This document shows, in pieces, positions 7,890 through 20,471 of a stretch of 64,000 bases of DNA (the first letter of the stretch is position 1; each line of letters opens with the position of its first letter). The notes under the pieces were generated by a model. The model saw only the letters and a program-made list of their open reading frames with translations, was not told the DNA's origin and searched no databases. This stretch comes from Caenimonas soli (lineage in GTDB: Bacteria > Pseudomonadota > Gammaproteobacteria > Burkholderiales > Burkholderiaceae_C). Both the position numbers and the translations under genes were made by a program. The stretch spans positions 277,004 to 341,003 of the forward strand of contig NZ_JABJVV010000004.1 in the NCBI RefSeq assembly GCF_013155545.1, read 5' to 3'.

Positions 7890-8488
7890 AATGCTCGCTT
7901 CCAGGCACGCCAGCCGACGCCGCTGAGCGCGATGAATACCGCGTAGAGCACCACCGTCAGCCATAGCCCTTTGTACGCGAACAGGGCCACGCTGACGACG
8001 TTGACCGCGATCCACACGGCCCAGTTCTCGATGTACTTGCGGCCCAGCAGGAACTGGCCGACCAGGCTGACGGCAGTGGGGAATGCGTCCCACCAAGGCA
8101 CGTCGGTGTCGGTGTAGGTCTTGAGGAAGAGCCCGGTGGCGGGCCAGAGGAGGGCGCAGGCCGCGACGGTCAAAGCCAGCCCGCGCTGCGTGAGGCGGCT
8201 TACCTGGAGGGGAGAGCCATCGGCGCGCCGGCCGCGCAACCACTGGAACCAGCCCCAGAACGCGACGACCGCGAAGAAGATCTGCAGCACCGAATCGCCG
8301 TACAGCTTGCTGCGCCAGAAGAGCGCGAAATACATCAGTGAGCTGACGATCGCCAGCGGCCAGCCCCAATGGATCTGGCGGATGTTGCAGCCCACCATGG
8401 CCAGGGCGATGACCACCGCCGCGATTTCAAGCCAGGTGGTGGGGGAACCCCAAAGCGTGATAGCCGGTGCGAAGAGGAGTTCGGTCAC
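7886..8488 (-). CDS. pnuC: PnuC-family nicotinamide riboside transporter
   Basis: 200 residues with about seven hydrophobic helices and the family signatures WLEIAAVVIALAMVGCNI, YGDSVLQIFFAVVAFWGW and LVGQFLLGRKYIENW. PnuC proteins mediate facilitated uptake of nicotinamide riboside across the inner membrane, with trapping by phosphorylation. The GTG start at 8488 overlaps the ftsB stop (GTGA), and its own stop overlaps the start of the kinase-like gene (GTGA). Transporter and kinase therefore form a translationally coupled NAD-salvage pair at the end of a housekeeping operon. Confidence 0.88.
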   Translation of the reverse strand: MTELLFAPAITLWGSPTTWLEIAAVVIALAMVGCNIRQIHWGWPLAIVSSLMYFALFWRSKLYGDSVLQIFFAVVAFWGWFQWLRGRRADGSPLQVSRLTQRGLALTVAACALLWPATGLFLKTYTDTDVPWWDAFPTAVSLVGQFLLGRKYIENWAVWIAVNVVSVALFAYKGLWLTVVLYAVFIALSGVGWRAWKRAL

Positions 8489-8760
8489 CTCGTCACATTC
8501 ACGAAGATTTCGTTGGGCTTGACCATACCCAACTCCATCCGGGCCCTCTCCTCGACCATCTCCAGGCCTTCCTTCAGGTCGCGCACCTCGGATGACAGCC
8601 GTTCATTCGCCTGCTGCGCCTCTAGATTGGCAGCCTTCTGCGCGTCGAGTTTCTGCTGCATGGCGGACACGTTGCCGACACTGCCCCGGCCAAACCACAG
8701 CTGCGCATGAACGATCAGGAGCAGTGCGATCAGGATGGCCGGGACGAGTCGGTTGCCCAC
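8485..8760 (-). CDS. ftsB: Cell division protein FtsB
   Basis: 91 residues. One N-terminal membrane helix (LVPAILIALLLIVHAQLWFG) is followed by a coiled coil (MQQKLDAQKAANLEAQQANE, then LSSEVRDLKEGLEMVEERAR) and the typical end ELGMVKPNEIFV. FtsB joins FtsL and FtsQ in the divisome and helps activate septal peptidoglycan synthesis. Position directly downstream of eno is the usual proteobacterial arrangement. The last codons overlap the pnuC GTG start. Confidence 0.92.
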   Translation of the reverse strand: MGNRLVPAILIALLLIVHAQLWFGRGSVGNVSAMQQKLDAQKAANLEAQQANERLSSEVRDLKEGLEMVEERARMELGMVKPNEIFVNVTR

Positions 8761-8771
8761 TTTTCAGGTTG

Positions 8772-10055
<1,284 letters not shown>

Positions 10056-10085
10056 TCAAGTTCTCTTCTCAAAGTTGCTCATTCT

Positions 10086-10110
10086 AAAAACCCTCCCCGT
10101 GAGGGGAGGG
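10086..10110 (-). terminator. Intrinsic terminator or attenuator before eno
   Basis: On the minus strand a perfect 8-bp GC-only stem (arms 10103-10110 and 10091-10098, four-base loop) is followed directly by TTTTT (10090-10086). This is the classic rho-independent form. It lies between DUF1330 and eno, inside what otherwise looks like one operon, so it probably causes partial termination. Confidence 0.7.
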
Positions 10111-10137
10111 CTGGGGAGGGGTGGTCACATACACCCT

Positions 10138-10165
10138 GAAGGGGAGGGCTTCAGCCCGCCCCTTC
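10138..10165. repeat. Second GC-rich inverted repeat, overlapping the DUF1330 stop
   Basis: Arms 10138-10150 and 10153-10165 match at 12 of 13 positions with a two-base centre. The minus-strand TGA stop of DUF1330 lies in the centre. No T tract follows it. With the adjacent terminator it makes a double-hairpin intercistronic region. Confidence 0.6.
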
Positions 10166-10436
10166 GACGACGATCATGCGCATCACGGCAGCTCCTTCGC
10201 GCGCTTTCCTGGCTGCGTCGTATTCGACGGAGTTGTAGAAGACCTTGGCCTGTTCCACACTGGGGAACTTCAGCATCACGACGCGGGTGGGGGCCCAGTC
10301 GCCTTCCAGCACCTCGACCTTGCCGCCGCGGATGCAGACTTCCGCTCCATGGGTCTTCATCGCAATGGTAGAGAGCTTTTTGTACTCTTCGTATTGTTCG
10401 GGGTTCGTAACCGTCACGTGCGCAATGATGTAGGCG

Positions 10437-10444
<8 letters not shown>
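10151..10444 (-). CDS. DUF1330 domain protein
   Basis: 97 residues, a ferredoxin-like dimeric alpha-beta barrel fold ([20 protein letters not shown], then [20 protein letters not shown]). Function of the family is unknown; members are small cytoplasmic proteins. It starts at TTG 10444, which lies within the last codons of kdsA (8-base overlap), with a GGAG tract seven bases upstream inside kdsA. No better start is available downstream without losing the first beta strand. The kdsA-DUF1330-eno order is one I recognise from Comamonadaceae and relatives. Confidence 0.85.
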
Positions 10445-14253
<3,809 letters not shown>

Positions 14254-14257
<4 letters not shown>

Positions 14258-14700
14258 AAATCGACGTCAAGATCCTCGATCCACGCATGGTGGACCAGCT
14301 TCCCAGCTACGCCACTCCCGGCAGCGCCGGCCTCGACCTGCGAGCCTGCCTCGACGAGCCGCTGACGCTGGCGCCCAATGCCTGGCGGCTGGTGCCCACC
14401 GGCATCTCCATCTGGCTCAAGGACCCGGGCTACGCCGCGATGATCCTGCCGCGATCGGGCCTGGGCCACAAGCACGGCATCGTGCTGGGCAACCTAGTGG
14501 GCCTCATCGACAGCGACTACCAGGGCCAGTTGATGGTCAGCGCCTGGAACCGCAGCGACGTCGAATTCACCCTGCAACCCATGGAGCGGCTGGCTCAGCT
14601 GGTGATTGTGCCGGTGGTGCAGGCGCAGTTCAACGTGGTGGCTGAGTTTCCCGCGACGCAACGCGGCGAGGGCGGATACGGCTCAACCGGCAAGGGCTGA
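14254..14700 (+). CDS. dut: dUTP diphosphatase (dUTPase)
   Basis: 148 residues, the trimeric dUTPase family. It hydrolyses dUTP to dUMP to keep uracil out of DNA. Motifs in order: [12 protein letters not shown] (motif 1), [15 protein letters not shown] (2), GLIDSDYQG (3), [11 protein letters not shown] (4) and the flexible C-terminal [10 protein letters not shown] (5). Start overlaps coaBC by four bases. A short CTGCCG-CAT-CGGCAG hairpin (14711-14725) follows the gene but lacks a T tract. Confidence 0.96.
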
Positions 14701-14864
14701 GGCTCTAGCCCTGCCGCATCGGCAGCTTCCTACACCCCTGCGTACGGGTTCCTACAGGGATGCGCGGCATTGGCTGCGGCACACGTAGTGAAACCTTGGC
14801 CTTTAATGGTTACACGAGGCGAGCCTGTCGGCTGCGCCGTGTACAGAAAAGCAAGGAGTTTCCC

Positions 14865-15359
14865 ATGCGTACTTCACGTTTTGCTCCCATCGCCGCCGGC
14901 GTCGCCGCGGCCGCACTGCTGGCCGCGTGCGGCTCGGTTCCGTTGTCGGGCCCCGTCAGCAGCTATCCCTCGACCTATCCAACCGCGGCACCGGCCATGG
15001 CGCCGGCTTCGCTGGAATACGGCCGGGTGACCAACATCGAATTCTTCCAGGGTGGTGCCGCCACCACCAGTGGCGTCAACGTACCGGGCGCGCTCGTAGG
15101 CGCGGTGGCCGGAGCCGTGTTGGGCCGCCAGGTCGGTAGCGGCAGCGGCCGCGATGTGGCCACTGTGGCCGGCGGCGTGGCCGGCGCTGCTATTGGCAGC
15201 CAAGTCGGCCGGTCCACTACCCCGGCCACCAACCCGGTCTACCGCATCAGCATCCGGACCGACCAGGGTGCGATGCGCACCTACGACGTTCCCGCCACCG
15301 GCGAACTGCGCATAGGCGATCGCGTCCGCGTCGAAAACGGTGTCATTTACCGCTCATAA
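14865..15359 (+). CDS. Glycine-zipper (SlyB/2TM-like) outer-membrane lipoprotein, copy 1
   Basis: 164 residues. A lipoprotein signal with lipobox LLAAC puts the acyl-Cys near residue 22. The middle holds a glycine zipper (GALVGAVAGAVLGRQVGSGS, then GGVAGAAIGSQVG), the two-helix module found in SlyB and Rickettsia 17-kDa antigen-type lipoproteins. The C-terminus is a small beta domain (TDQGAMRTYDVPATGELRIG). AAGGAG precedes the ATG. It is followed after 14 bases by a paralogue with the same layout. Function is structural or envelope stress related; no enzyme motif is present. Confidence 0.8.
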   Translation: MRTSRFAPIAAGVAAAALLAACGSVPLSGPVSSYPSTYPTAAPAMAPASLEYGRVTNIEFFQGGAATTSGVNVPGALVGAVAGAVLGRQVGSGSGRDVATVAGGVAGAAIGSQVGRSTTPATNPVYRISIRTDQGAMRTYDVPATGELRIGDRVRVENGVIYRS

Positions 15360-15373
15360 ACCAGGAGACTCTC

Positions 15374-15901
15374 ATGCAAGCAACATCCAAACGCCTATTG
15401 GCACTCACTTCGACCGTCGCGCTGGCCGCAGGCTTGGCGGCCTGCGGTACGTACGATCCGTACGGCCCCAATAACTACCCGGTGTCGCAGACGCCGCCGG
15501 CCGCTTACCCCGGTACCTATCCCAGCCAGCCGGTCGCCGGTGTGGAATATGGCCGCGTGACCAACGTCTCGCTGATCAGGCCTGCCACTGGTGCAACGAC
15601 GGGCAGCAACCCCGCCGGTACTGTGCTCGGCGCGGTGGTCGGCGGAGCATTGGGCAACCAGATCGGTAGCGGCAGCGGTCGCGCGGCTGCCACCATCCTG
15701 GGTGCGGTGGGCGGCGCCGTGGTCGGCAATCGCATCACCGGCGGCGGCGCCCCAGGCACCTACGCCACCTCAGGCCCGGTTTACCGCGTAACGGTGCAGA
15801 CCGACCAGGGCCATATGCGTACCTATGACGTGAGCGCTACCGGCGACCTGCGTCCGGGCGACCGCGTGCGCATCGAAAACGGCGTGATCTATCTCGCCTA
15901 A
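15374..15901 (+). CDS. Glycine-zipper (SlyB/2TM-like) outer-membrane lipoprotein, copy 2
   Basis: 175 residues, a tandem paralogue of the preceding gene: lipobox LAAC, the conserved VEYGRVTNV segment, glycine zipper VLGAVVGGALGNQIGSGSG, and the same C-terminal module (TDQGHMRTYDVSATGDLRPG). The zipper and C-terminus align closely with copy 1, while the proline/tyrosine-rich linker after the lipid anchor differs. AGGAG lies upstream of the ATG. The two genes are probably one transcript arising by duplication. Its stop lies seven bases from the convergent slyD stop. Confidence 0.8.
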   Translation: MQATSKRLLALTSTVALAAGLAACGTYDPYGPNNYPVSQTPPAAYPGTYPSQPVAGVEYGRVTNVSLIRPATGATTGSNPAGTVLGAVVGGALGNQIGSGSGRAAATILGAVGGAVVGNRITGGGAPGTYATSGPVYRVTVQTDQGHMRTYDVSATGDLRPGDRVRIENGVIYLA

Positions 15902-15907
15902 AAAGGG

Positions 15908-16426
15908 CTAATGCAGCGGGGCGCCATCCGGTGCCCCGCGCTGCACCTTGAAGAAGCCGGTTCCCGCCGAGCCGCGGCCGATTTCTTCTTCCGTGGCGTC
16001 GCGCACCTTCTCCACCTTCAAGTTGAGGCGGATGGCGATGCCCGCGAGCGGATGGTTGCCATCGAGCACCACGTGCTCGGGATAGATTTCGGTGACGGTG
16101 TAGAGCACGTCGCGTGGCGCGTCGGCGTGTGCGCCGGGCGGCAGCCCCTCGAAGGTCATGCCTTCCTCGAGTTCGGCCGGGAACAGCGTGCGCGGCTCCA
16201 GAAAGACCAGCTGGTCGTTGTAGTCGCCGAAGGCTTCCTCGGGCTCCAGGTGCAAGTCGATCTTGTCGCCGGCTTCGTGGCCCTGCAAGGCCTCTTCGAT
16301 CTTGGCCAGCAGGTCGTCCCCGCCCACCAGGAACTCCACCGGGTCGTCCAGCACGTCCAGCACCTCGCCCAGCGTATCTTTCAGCGTCCAGGTCAGCGCG
16401 ACCACGCATTGTTGTGTGATTTCCAT
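15908..16426 (-). CDS. FKBP-type peptidyl-prolyl isomerase, SlyD type
   Basis: 172 residues. FKBP half-domains surround an insert-in-flap domain as in SlyD: VALTWTLKDTLGEVLD, VEFLVGGDDLLAKIEEAL, then the flap region PEEAFGDYNDQLV and LDGNHPLAG. It acts as a proline isomerase and chaperone in the cytoplasm. The C-terminus lacks the histidine/cysteine-rich metal tail of E. coli SlyD. The ATG at 16426 fits the family start; its codon lies in a CATATG that also contains the first possible start of the divergent oxygenase gene. Confidence 0.88.
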   Translation of the reverse strand: MEITQQCVVALTWTLKDTLGEVLDVLDDPVEFLVGGDDLLAKIEEALQGHEAGDKIDLHLEPEEAFGDYNDQLVFLEPRTLFPAELEEGMTFEGLPPGAHADAPRDVLYTVTEIYPEHVVLDGNHPLAGIAIRLNLKVEKVRDATEEEIGRGSAGTGFFKVQRGAPDGAPLH

Positions 16427-16444
16427 ATGACAATTGTGGCACTG

Positions 16445-17575
16445 ATGCAAGTCACACAAGCACTCCCACTGCTGGGCGGCCTCACGCCGCAGCAGTTCAT
16501 GAAACGCCACTGGCAGAAGAAGCCATTGCTGGTGCGCGGCGCCGTGCCGGGCCTGCAACCGCTACTTTCGCGCGGCGAGCTGTTCGCCCTGTCGGGGCAG
16601 GAAGACGTCGAGTCGCGCCTGGTCGCACAGGCTGCGGGCAAGTGGTCGTTTCGCCGGGGGCCGTTCCAGCGGCGGGCGCTGCCGCCGCTCTCGCGGCCGG
16701 GTTGGACCTTGCTGGTGCAGGGAGTGGACCTGCACGACGATCGCGCCCATGAGCTCTTGTCCCGGTTCTGCTTCGTGCCGCAGGCACGGGTCGATGACCT
16801 GATGATCAGCTATGCCAGCGACGGCGGCGGTGTCGGCCCGCACTTCGACAGCTATGACGTGTTCCTGCTGCAGGCGCAGGGGCGAAGGCGCTGGCGCATC
16901 GGCAGGCAGAAAGACCTGACGCTGCGCGACGACCTGCCGCTGAAAGTGCTCGCAAACTTCGAGCCCGAGGAGGAATACATCCTCGAGCCCGGCGACATGC
17001 TGTACCTGCCGCCGCTGTACGCGCACGACGGCGTCGCACAGGGTGAGTGCCAGACCTATTCGATCGGCTTTCGCTCGCCGGGCCGTGGCGAGCTGGCGCG
17101 CGAACTGCTGCAGCGTCTCTCGGAAGACGCCGCTGAACTCGCGGGTGAAAGCCTGTACCGCGATCCCTCGCAGGAGGCTACGGCCTCCCCTGGGGCGATA
17201 CCGGCGCAACTGCAGGTTTTCGCGCGCGAGGCGCTGCTGGCCGCCCTGAAGGATCCCAGCGCGCAGGATCGCGCGCTGGGCGAATACCTTACCGAGCCCA
17301 AGGCCAGCGTCTGGTTCGAGGGCGGCACTGCGGGCGGGAGCGCGCGCGAGGTCGTGCTCGACCGCCGCACGCGCATGATGTACGACGCCCGGCATGTCTT
17401 CGTCAACGGCGAAAGCTATCGCGCATCGGGTCGCGACGCGGCCCTCATGCGCGCGCTGGCCGACCGGCGAAGCCTGGGCGCCGGTGAACTCGCGCGCGCC
17501 AGCGAGGGCGCGCGTTCGCTGCTGCAGTCCTGGTGCGAAGCAGGCTGGGCGCACGCAACCAAGGAGCGGCAATGA
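16445..17575 (+). CDS. JmjC/cupin 2-oxoglutarate oxygenase, RoxA/YcfD-like ribosomal protein arginine hydroxylase
   Basis: 376 residues. The N-terminal JmjC cupin opens PQQFMKRHWQKKPLLVRGA, typical of YcfD/RoxA, which hydroxylates an arginine of ribosomal protein uL16. The Fe(II) ligands are His and Asp in GPHFDSYDVFLLQ and the distal His in LYAHDGVAQG. A winged-helix-like C-terminal dimerisation region follows. ATG 16445 is chosen; ATG 16427 in the CATATG shared with slyD is an alternative. The stop overlaps the next gene (ATGA). Neither start leaves a real intergenic space to slyD. Confidence 0.88.
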   Translation: MQVTQALPLLGGLTPQQFMKRHWQKKPLLVRGAVPGLQPLLSRGELFALSGQEDVESRLVAQAAGKWSFRRGPFQRRALPPLSRPGWTLLVQGVDLHDDRAHELLSRFCFVPQARVDDLMISYASDGGGVGPHFDSYDVFLLQAQGRRRWRIGRQKDLTLRDDLPLKVLANFEPEEEYILEPGDMLYLPPLYAHDGVAQGECQTYSIGFRSPGRGELARELLQRLSEDAAELAGESLYRDPSQEATASPGAIPAQLQVFAREALLAALKDPSAQDRALGEYLTEPKASVWFEGGTAGGSAREVVLDRRTRMMYDARHVFVNGESYRASGRDAALMRALADRRSLGAGELARASEGARSLLQSWCEAGWAHATKERQ

Positions 17576-18087
17576 CCTCGACCCCTCACGATGCAAATAC
17601 GCGACCGGCGCTGCCTTCCGGGCGATTCACTGGCCGCGCGGCGTTCCAGCAACTCGTACGCGATGCGCTGGCCTGCGCTGCCCGCGAAGGCTGGCGCGAG
17701 ATCATCCTTTCGGACGCGAGCTTCGAGGATTGGCCGCTGGGCGAGCGCGAATTCGTGCAGGCCCTGCAGGAGTGGTCGGTCCCGGGCCGTCGCTGCACCT
17801 TGCTGGCCCGGCGCTACGACGAGGTCGTGCGGCGCCACGCCCGCTTCGTGACCTGGCGCAAGACCTGGTCGCACATCATCGAGGCGCGCGCCTGCAGCTC
17901 CGCCGATCCGCTGGACCTGCCCAGCGCCATCTGGAGCCCCGGCTGGGTGATGCAGCGGCTCGATCCGGAGCGGTGCAACGGCGTCAGCGGCAGCGAACCC
18001 GAGCGGCGCGTGCTGCTGCGCGAGAACCTGCAGGAGTGGCTGCAGAAGAGCACGCCGTCTTTCCCGGCGGTCACGTTGGGCCTCTAG
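17572..18087 (+). CDS. Conserved hypothetical protein
   Basis: 171 residues, translation coupled to the oxygenase by an ATGA overlap. No signal peptide or membrane segment. The chain has mixed alpha/beta character (AAFQQLVRDALACAAREGWR, WREIILSDASFEDWPLGERE, then EWSVPGRRCTLLARRYDE), reminiscent of small cytoplasmic proteins that sit next to RoxA-like genes in Burkholderiales. I do not recognise a catalytic motif. Coupling suggests a role with the oxygenase or simple co-regulation. Confidence 0.75.
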   Translation: MTSTPHDANTRPALPSGRFTGRAAFQQLVRDALACAAREGWREIILSDASFEDWPLGEREFVQALQEWSVPGRRCTLLARRYDEVVRRHARFVTWRKTWSHIIEARACSSADPLDLPSAIWSPGWVMQRLDPERCNGVSGSEPERRVLLRENLQEWLQKSTPSFPAVTLGL

Positions 18088-18112
18088 CGGCCCTAGGGCC
18101 GCCCCTTAAGGG
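18087..18112 (+). terminator. Possible terminator hairpins after the oxygenase operon
   Basis: A 7-bp perfect stem (GCGGCCC, TA loop, GGGCCGC, 18087-18102) is followed by CCCTTAAGGG and then TTTT. The form is imperfect, but it sits right at the end of the operon. Confidence 0.4.
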
Positions 18113-18136
18113 TTTTCGGGACTTGATTTTTCAGCC

Positions 18137-18142
18137 TATAAT
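18137..18142 (+). promoter_or_regulatory. -10 box (TATAAT) of the small lipoprotein gene
   Basis: A perfect TATAAT about 110 bases before the ATG at 18252, in an AT-richer island. A -35 near 18113-18118 (TTTTCG) is weak. This gives a leader of about 100 bases. Confidence 0.5.
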
Positions 18143-18207
18143 TTCCGGTTGAGCAGCAAGAGCTCGAGTCCTTGCAGCTCAGTCAAAGCGGCCATCAGGC
18201 GGCGCTG

Positions 18208-18225
18208 ACAATTTCCGGAAATTGT
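18208..18225. repeat. Perfect 18-bp palindrome in the leader of the small lipoprotein gene
   Basis: ACAATTTCC followed immediately by its reverse complement GGAAATTGT, 27 bases before the start codon. The half-site core AATTTCCGG is repeated right at the -10 box (18140-18148). It could be a protein operator or an mRNA structure. Confidence 0.6.
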
Positions 18226-18251
18226 TCTATCCCATAAAAGGAAACTTGAAA

Positions 18252-18509
18252 ATGAAGAAAACGCTCGTCTTGGCGACCCTGATTGCAGCTGCAGCAGCCC
18301 TGAGCGCTTGCAGCAAGAAGGAAGAAGTTGTTGCTCCTGCGCCGGCTCCCGCCGCCGCTCCGGCTCCCGCTCCCGCCGCCGCTCCTGCTCCGGCTCCCGC
18401 TGCTGCTGACGCTTCCGCCGGCGCTGCTTCCGCTGCCGCCGCAGGCGCTGCAGCCTCTGGCTCGACCACCGCTCCCTCGACGGCTCCCGTCGCCAGCGGC
18501 GCCAAGTAA
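18252..18509 (+). CDS. Small Ala/Pro-rich lipoprotein
   Basis: 85 residues. The signal ends in a lipobox (AAALSACSKKEE), so the mature protein of about 65 residues is probably lipid anchored. After a charged KKEE stretch come three copies of an APAPAPAA-like octapeptide and an Ala/Ser/Gly-rich tail. Such extended low-complexity chains may span the periplasm. AAAGG precedes the ATG. A strong TATAAT promoter and long leader upstream and a strong terminator downstream suggest a highly expressed single gene. No homologous function is known to me. Confidence 0.7.
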   Translation: MKKTLVLATLIAAAAALSACSKKEEVVAPAPAPAAAPAPAPAAAPAPAPAAADASAGAASAAAAGAAASGSTTAPSTAPVASGAK

Positions 18510-18525
18510 TCGGTTTTCCGGTTCC

Positions 18526-18557
18526 ACAAGAAAGCCGCCCTCGGGCGGCTTTCTTGT
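18526..18557. terminator. Strong bidirectional terminator
   Basis: A 15-bp perfect stem (18526-18540 and 18543-18557) with a two-base TC centre: ACAAGAAAGCCGCCC and its complement. The ends give T-rich tracts on both strands. It separates the convergent small lipoprotein and MBL hydrolase genes. Confidence 0.85.
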
Positions 18558-18570
18558 TGGTGCCCAGAGA

Positions 18571-19347
18571 CTAGGCGGTGAGCCAGCCGCAGCCGCTGGC
18601 ACCGTCGGCCACATGGATGTCGGCCTCGCTGCAGCCCATGGCCGCTGCCAGGGCCCGGCGTGCAAGTTCGGGGCGATTGTTCTGCTCGCTCAGATGCGCG
18701 GCCACCACCTGCTTGAGTCCGCCCGGCCGCATGGCCTGGGCAATCGCGGCAGCCGCTTCATTGGCCAGATGGCCGTAAGCGCCGCCCACGCGGCGCTTCA
18801 GAAAAGGCGGATAGGTGGATGCCGCCAGCATCCCCGGATCGTGGTTGCATTCCAGCAGCAGGGTGCTGCAGCCCGCCAGCATCTCCAGCACATGGCTGGA
18901 GGCGTGGCCCAGGTCGGTCAGCACGCCCAGCGCGGAGGCGCCATCGCTGCACCGCAGCTGCAGCGGCTCGCGCGCGTCGTGCGGCACGGTGAAGGGCAGC
19001 ACGGCAAGCGCGCCGATCTCGATATCGACGTTGTCGCAGGCGATGCGCAGCAGGCCGTCGAAATCGGGCTGCCCCATGGCCGTGTAGGTGCCATGGCTCA
19101 TCCAGACAGGGATGCGGTCGCGCAACGCTACCTGGCGGGCGCAGCCGATGTGGTCGGCGTGTTCGTGGGTGATGAAGATCGCATCGATCTGCTCGGCCAG
19201 CATGCCGGCCTGGCCCAGCCGCGCATCGAGCTGGCGGATGCCCAGCCCGCAGTCCACCAGCAGGTGCGTGATCTGGGTGGTGCTGCGCGCCTGGACAACC
19301 GTCGCGTTGCCCGAGCTGCCGCTGCCCAGGCTTTTGAAGCGCAGCAT
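18571..19347 (-). CDS. MBL-fold metallo-hydrolase (YycJ/WalJ-like)
   Basis: 258 residues. It starts MLRFKSLGSGSSGNATVV, characteristic of the YycJ/WalJ branch of metallo-beta-lactamase-fold proteins, and carries the metal motif THEHADH near residue 60 with further ligands in FTVPHDA, LTDLGH and AAHLSEQN. The family includes putative 5'-3' DNA exonucleases. It is cytoplasmic. It is the last gene of the dapA-bamC run, seven bases after bamC. Confidence 0.85.
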   Translation of the reverse strand: MLRFKSLGSGSSGNATVVQARSTTQITHLLVDCGLGIRQLDARLGQAGMLAEQIDAIFITHEHADHIGCARQVALRDRIPVWMSHGTYTAMGQPDFDGLLRIACDNVDIEIGALAVLPFTVPHDAREPLQLRCSDGASALGVLTDLGHASSHVLEMLAGCSTLLLECNHDPGMLAASTYPPFLKRRVGGAYGHLANEAAAAIAQAMRPGGLKQVVAAHLSEQNNRPELARRALAAAMGCSEADIHVADGASGCGWLTA

Positions 19348-19354
19348 CCGATCC

Positions 19355-20437
19355 TTACTTCAGGTCGTCCGCGATCACCTGCACGATGCGCTGCGCGTTG
19401 GCGGAGCTTTCGGGCGTACCGCTGGCGTTGAGCACCGACACGGTGGTCGATTCGCCCTGGCTCTTGAGGTTGATGCGGTATTTCAGCGGCGGCACGGCTT
19501 TTTCCGAACCGCTGAACAGCTTGGCGAAAAAGCCCTTTTCCTTCTTGTCCGGGTTCGGTTCCACGTAGCGGACGAAGTAGGTGCCCTGGGCGCGATCGCG
19601 GTCTTCCACGGTGAAGCCTGTGCGATCCAACGCCAGGCCGACGCGGCGCCATGCACGGTCGAAGCCTTCGTCGATCTGCACCACCGGAGTGTTGTCCACG
19701 GAAGCGATGCGGGATGTGGACTTGGCGGCGCCTGAGGCGACCAGCGCCTTGGACTGCTCTTGCGGTACGCCGAGCTTGACCATGAGGCGGCGCAGGAACT
19801 CGGCCTCGAGTTCCGGGTCGGCGGGGCGAGGCTGCCAGACGGTCTGGTCCTTCTGGGTGTTGTTGTAAACCTCGATCAGGCCGCGGTGGCTGATGTAGAT
19901 CTCGGTGCCGCCGCTGGCGCTGCGCTCCAGGCGCGTGCGGAAGCGGTCACGTTCGGAAGTGGAATACACCGAGTCGATCAGCTTGCCCAGCGTGTTGCGG
20001 ATGAAGTCCTGCGGGATCTTGGCGCGGTTTTCCGCCCAGTCGGTTTCCATGATGCCCAGGCTGGCTTGGTCCATCGCCAGCAGGAAGCCGTTTTCCTGCC
20101 AGAAGTCCCGCACGGGCCCCCACAGCTGGTCGGCAGAGCGGTTGACGACCAGCCAGCGCTGATTGCCGGCGCGCTCGATGCGCACGTCGCCCAGCGTCGA
20201 TGCCGCCGTGGGCACGGTCGGCGCGGCCTGGCCCACCTGGAAGTTGCTCGCCGTGACGGCGCCGCCGGGAACGTTGTAGCGCGAGTCGCGCGACAGCTGG
20301 GTGAGGTCGGGAGGGACTTCCAGGCCGACGCCCTTGCCGGCGCTCTTGTAGTCGATCTTGTCGCCTTCCAGCACGGTACAGGCCGAAAGCGAAAGCGCGG
20401 CGCAGATCGCCATTACGCCGAATTTTGCAGATTGCAT
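19355..20437 (-). CDS. bamC: BAM complex lipoprotein BamC-like
   Basis: 360 residues. Lipobox LSLSACTVLEGD places the acyl-Cys near residue 20; the conserved unstructured region DYKSAGKGVGLEVPPDLTQL, which binds BamD, follows, and then two helix-grip domains. BamC is an accessory part of the outer-membrane protein assembly machine. The dapA-bamC order is the classic proteobacterial pairing. ATG 20437 is preferred; a GTG one codon earlier is possible. AAGGGG lies upstream. Confidence 0.9.
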   Translation of the reverse strand: MQSAKFGVMAICAALSLSACTVLEGDKIDYKSAGKGVGLEVPPDLTQLSRDSRYNVPGGAVTASNFQVGQAAPTVPTAASTLGDVRIERAGNQRWLVVNRSADQLWGPVRDFWQENGFLLAMDQASLGIMETDWAENRAKIPQDFIRNTLGKLIDSVYSTSERDRFRTRLERSASGGTEIYISHRGLIEVYNNTQKDQTVWQPRPADPELEAEFLRRLMVKLGVPQEQSKALVASGAAKSTSRIASVDNTPVVQIDEGFDRAWRRVGLALDRTGFTVEDRDRAQGTYFVRYVEPNPDKKEKGFFAKLFSGSEKAVPPLKYRINLKSQGESTTVSVLNASGTPESSANAQRIVQVIADDLK

Positions 20438-20471
20438 CACTTCATCCCCTTAAGGATCGGGTTCTCAGGAA

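Noticed and set aside
18330..18420. Tandem DNA repeats in the Ala/Pro-rich lipoprotein as a phase-variation tract
   Set aside because: The units are multiples of three and imperfect, so slippage would only change length and not frame.
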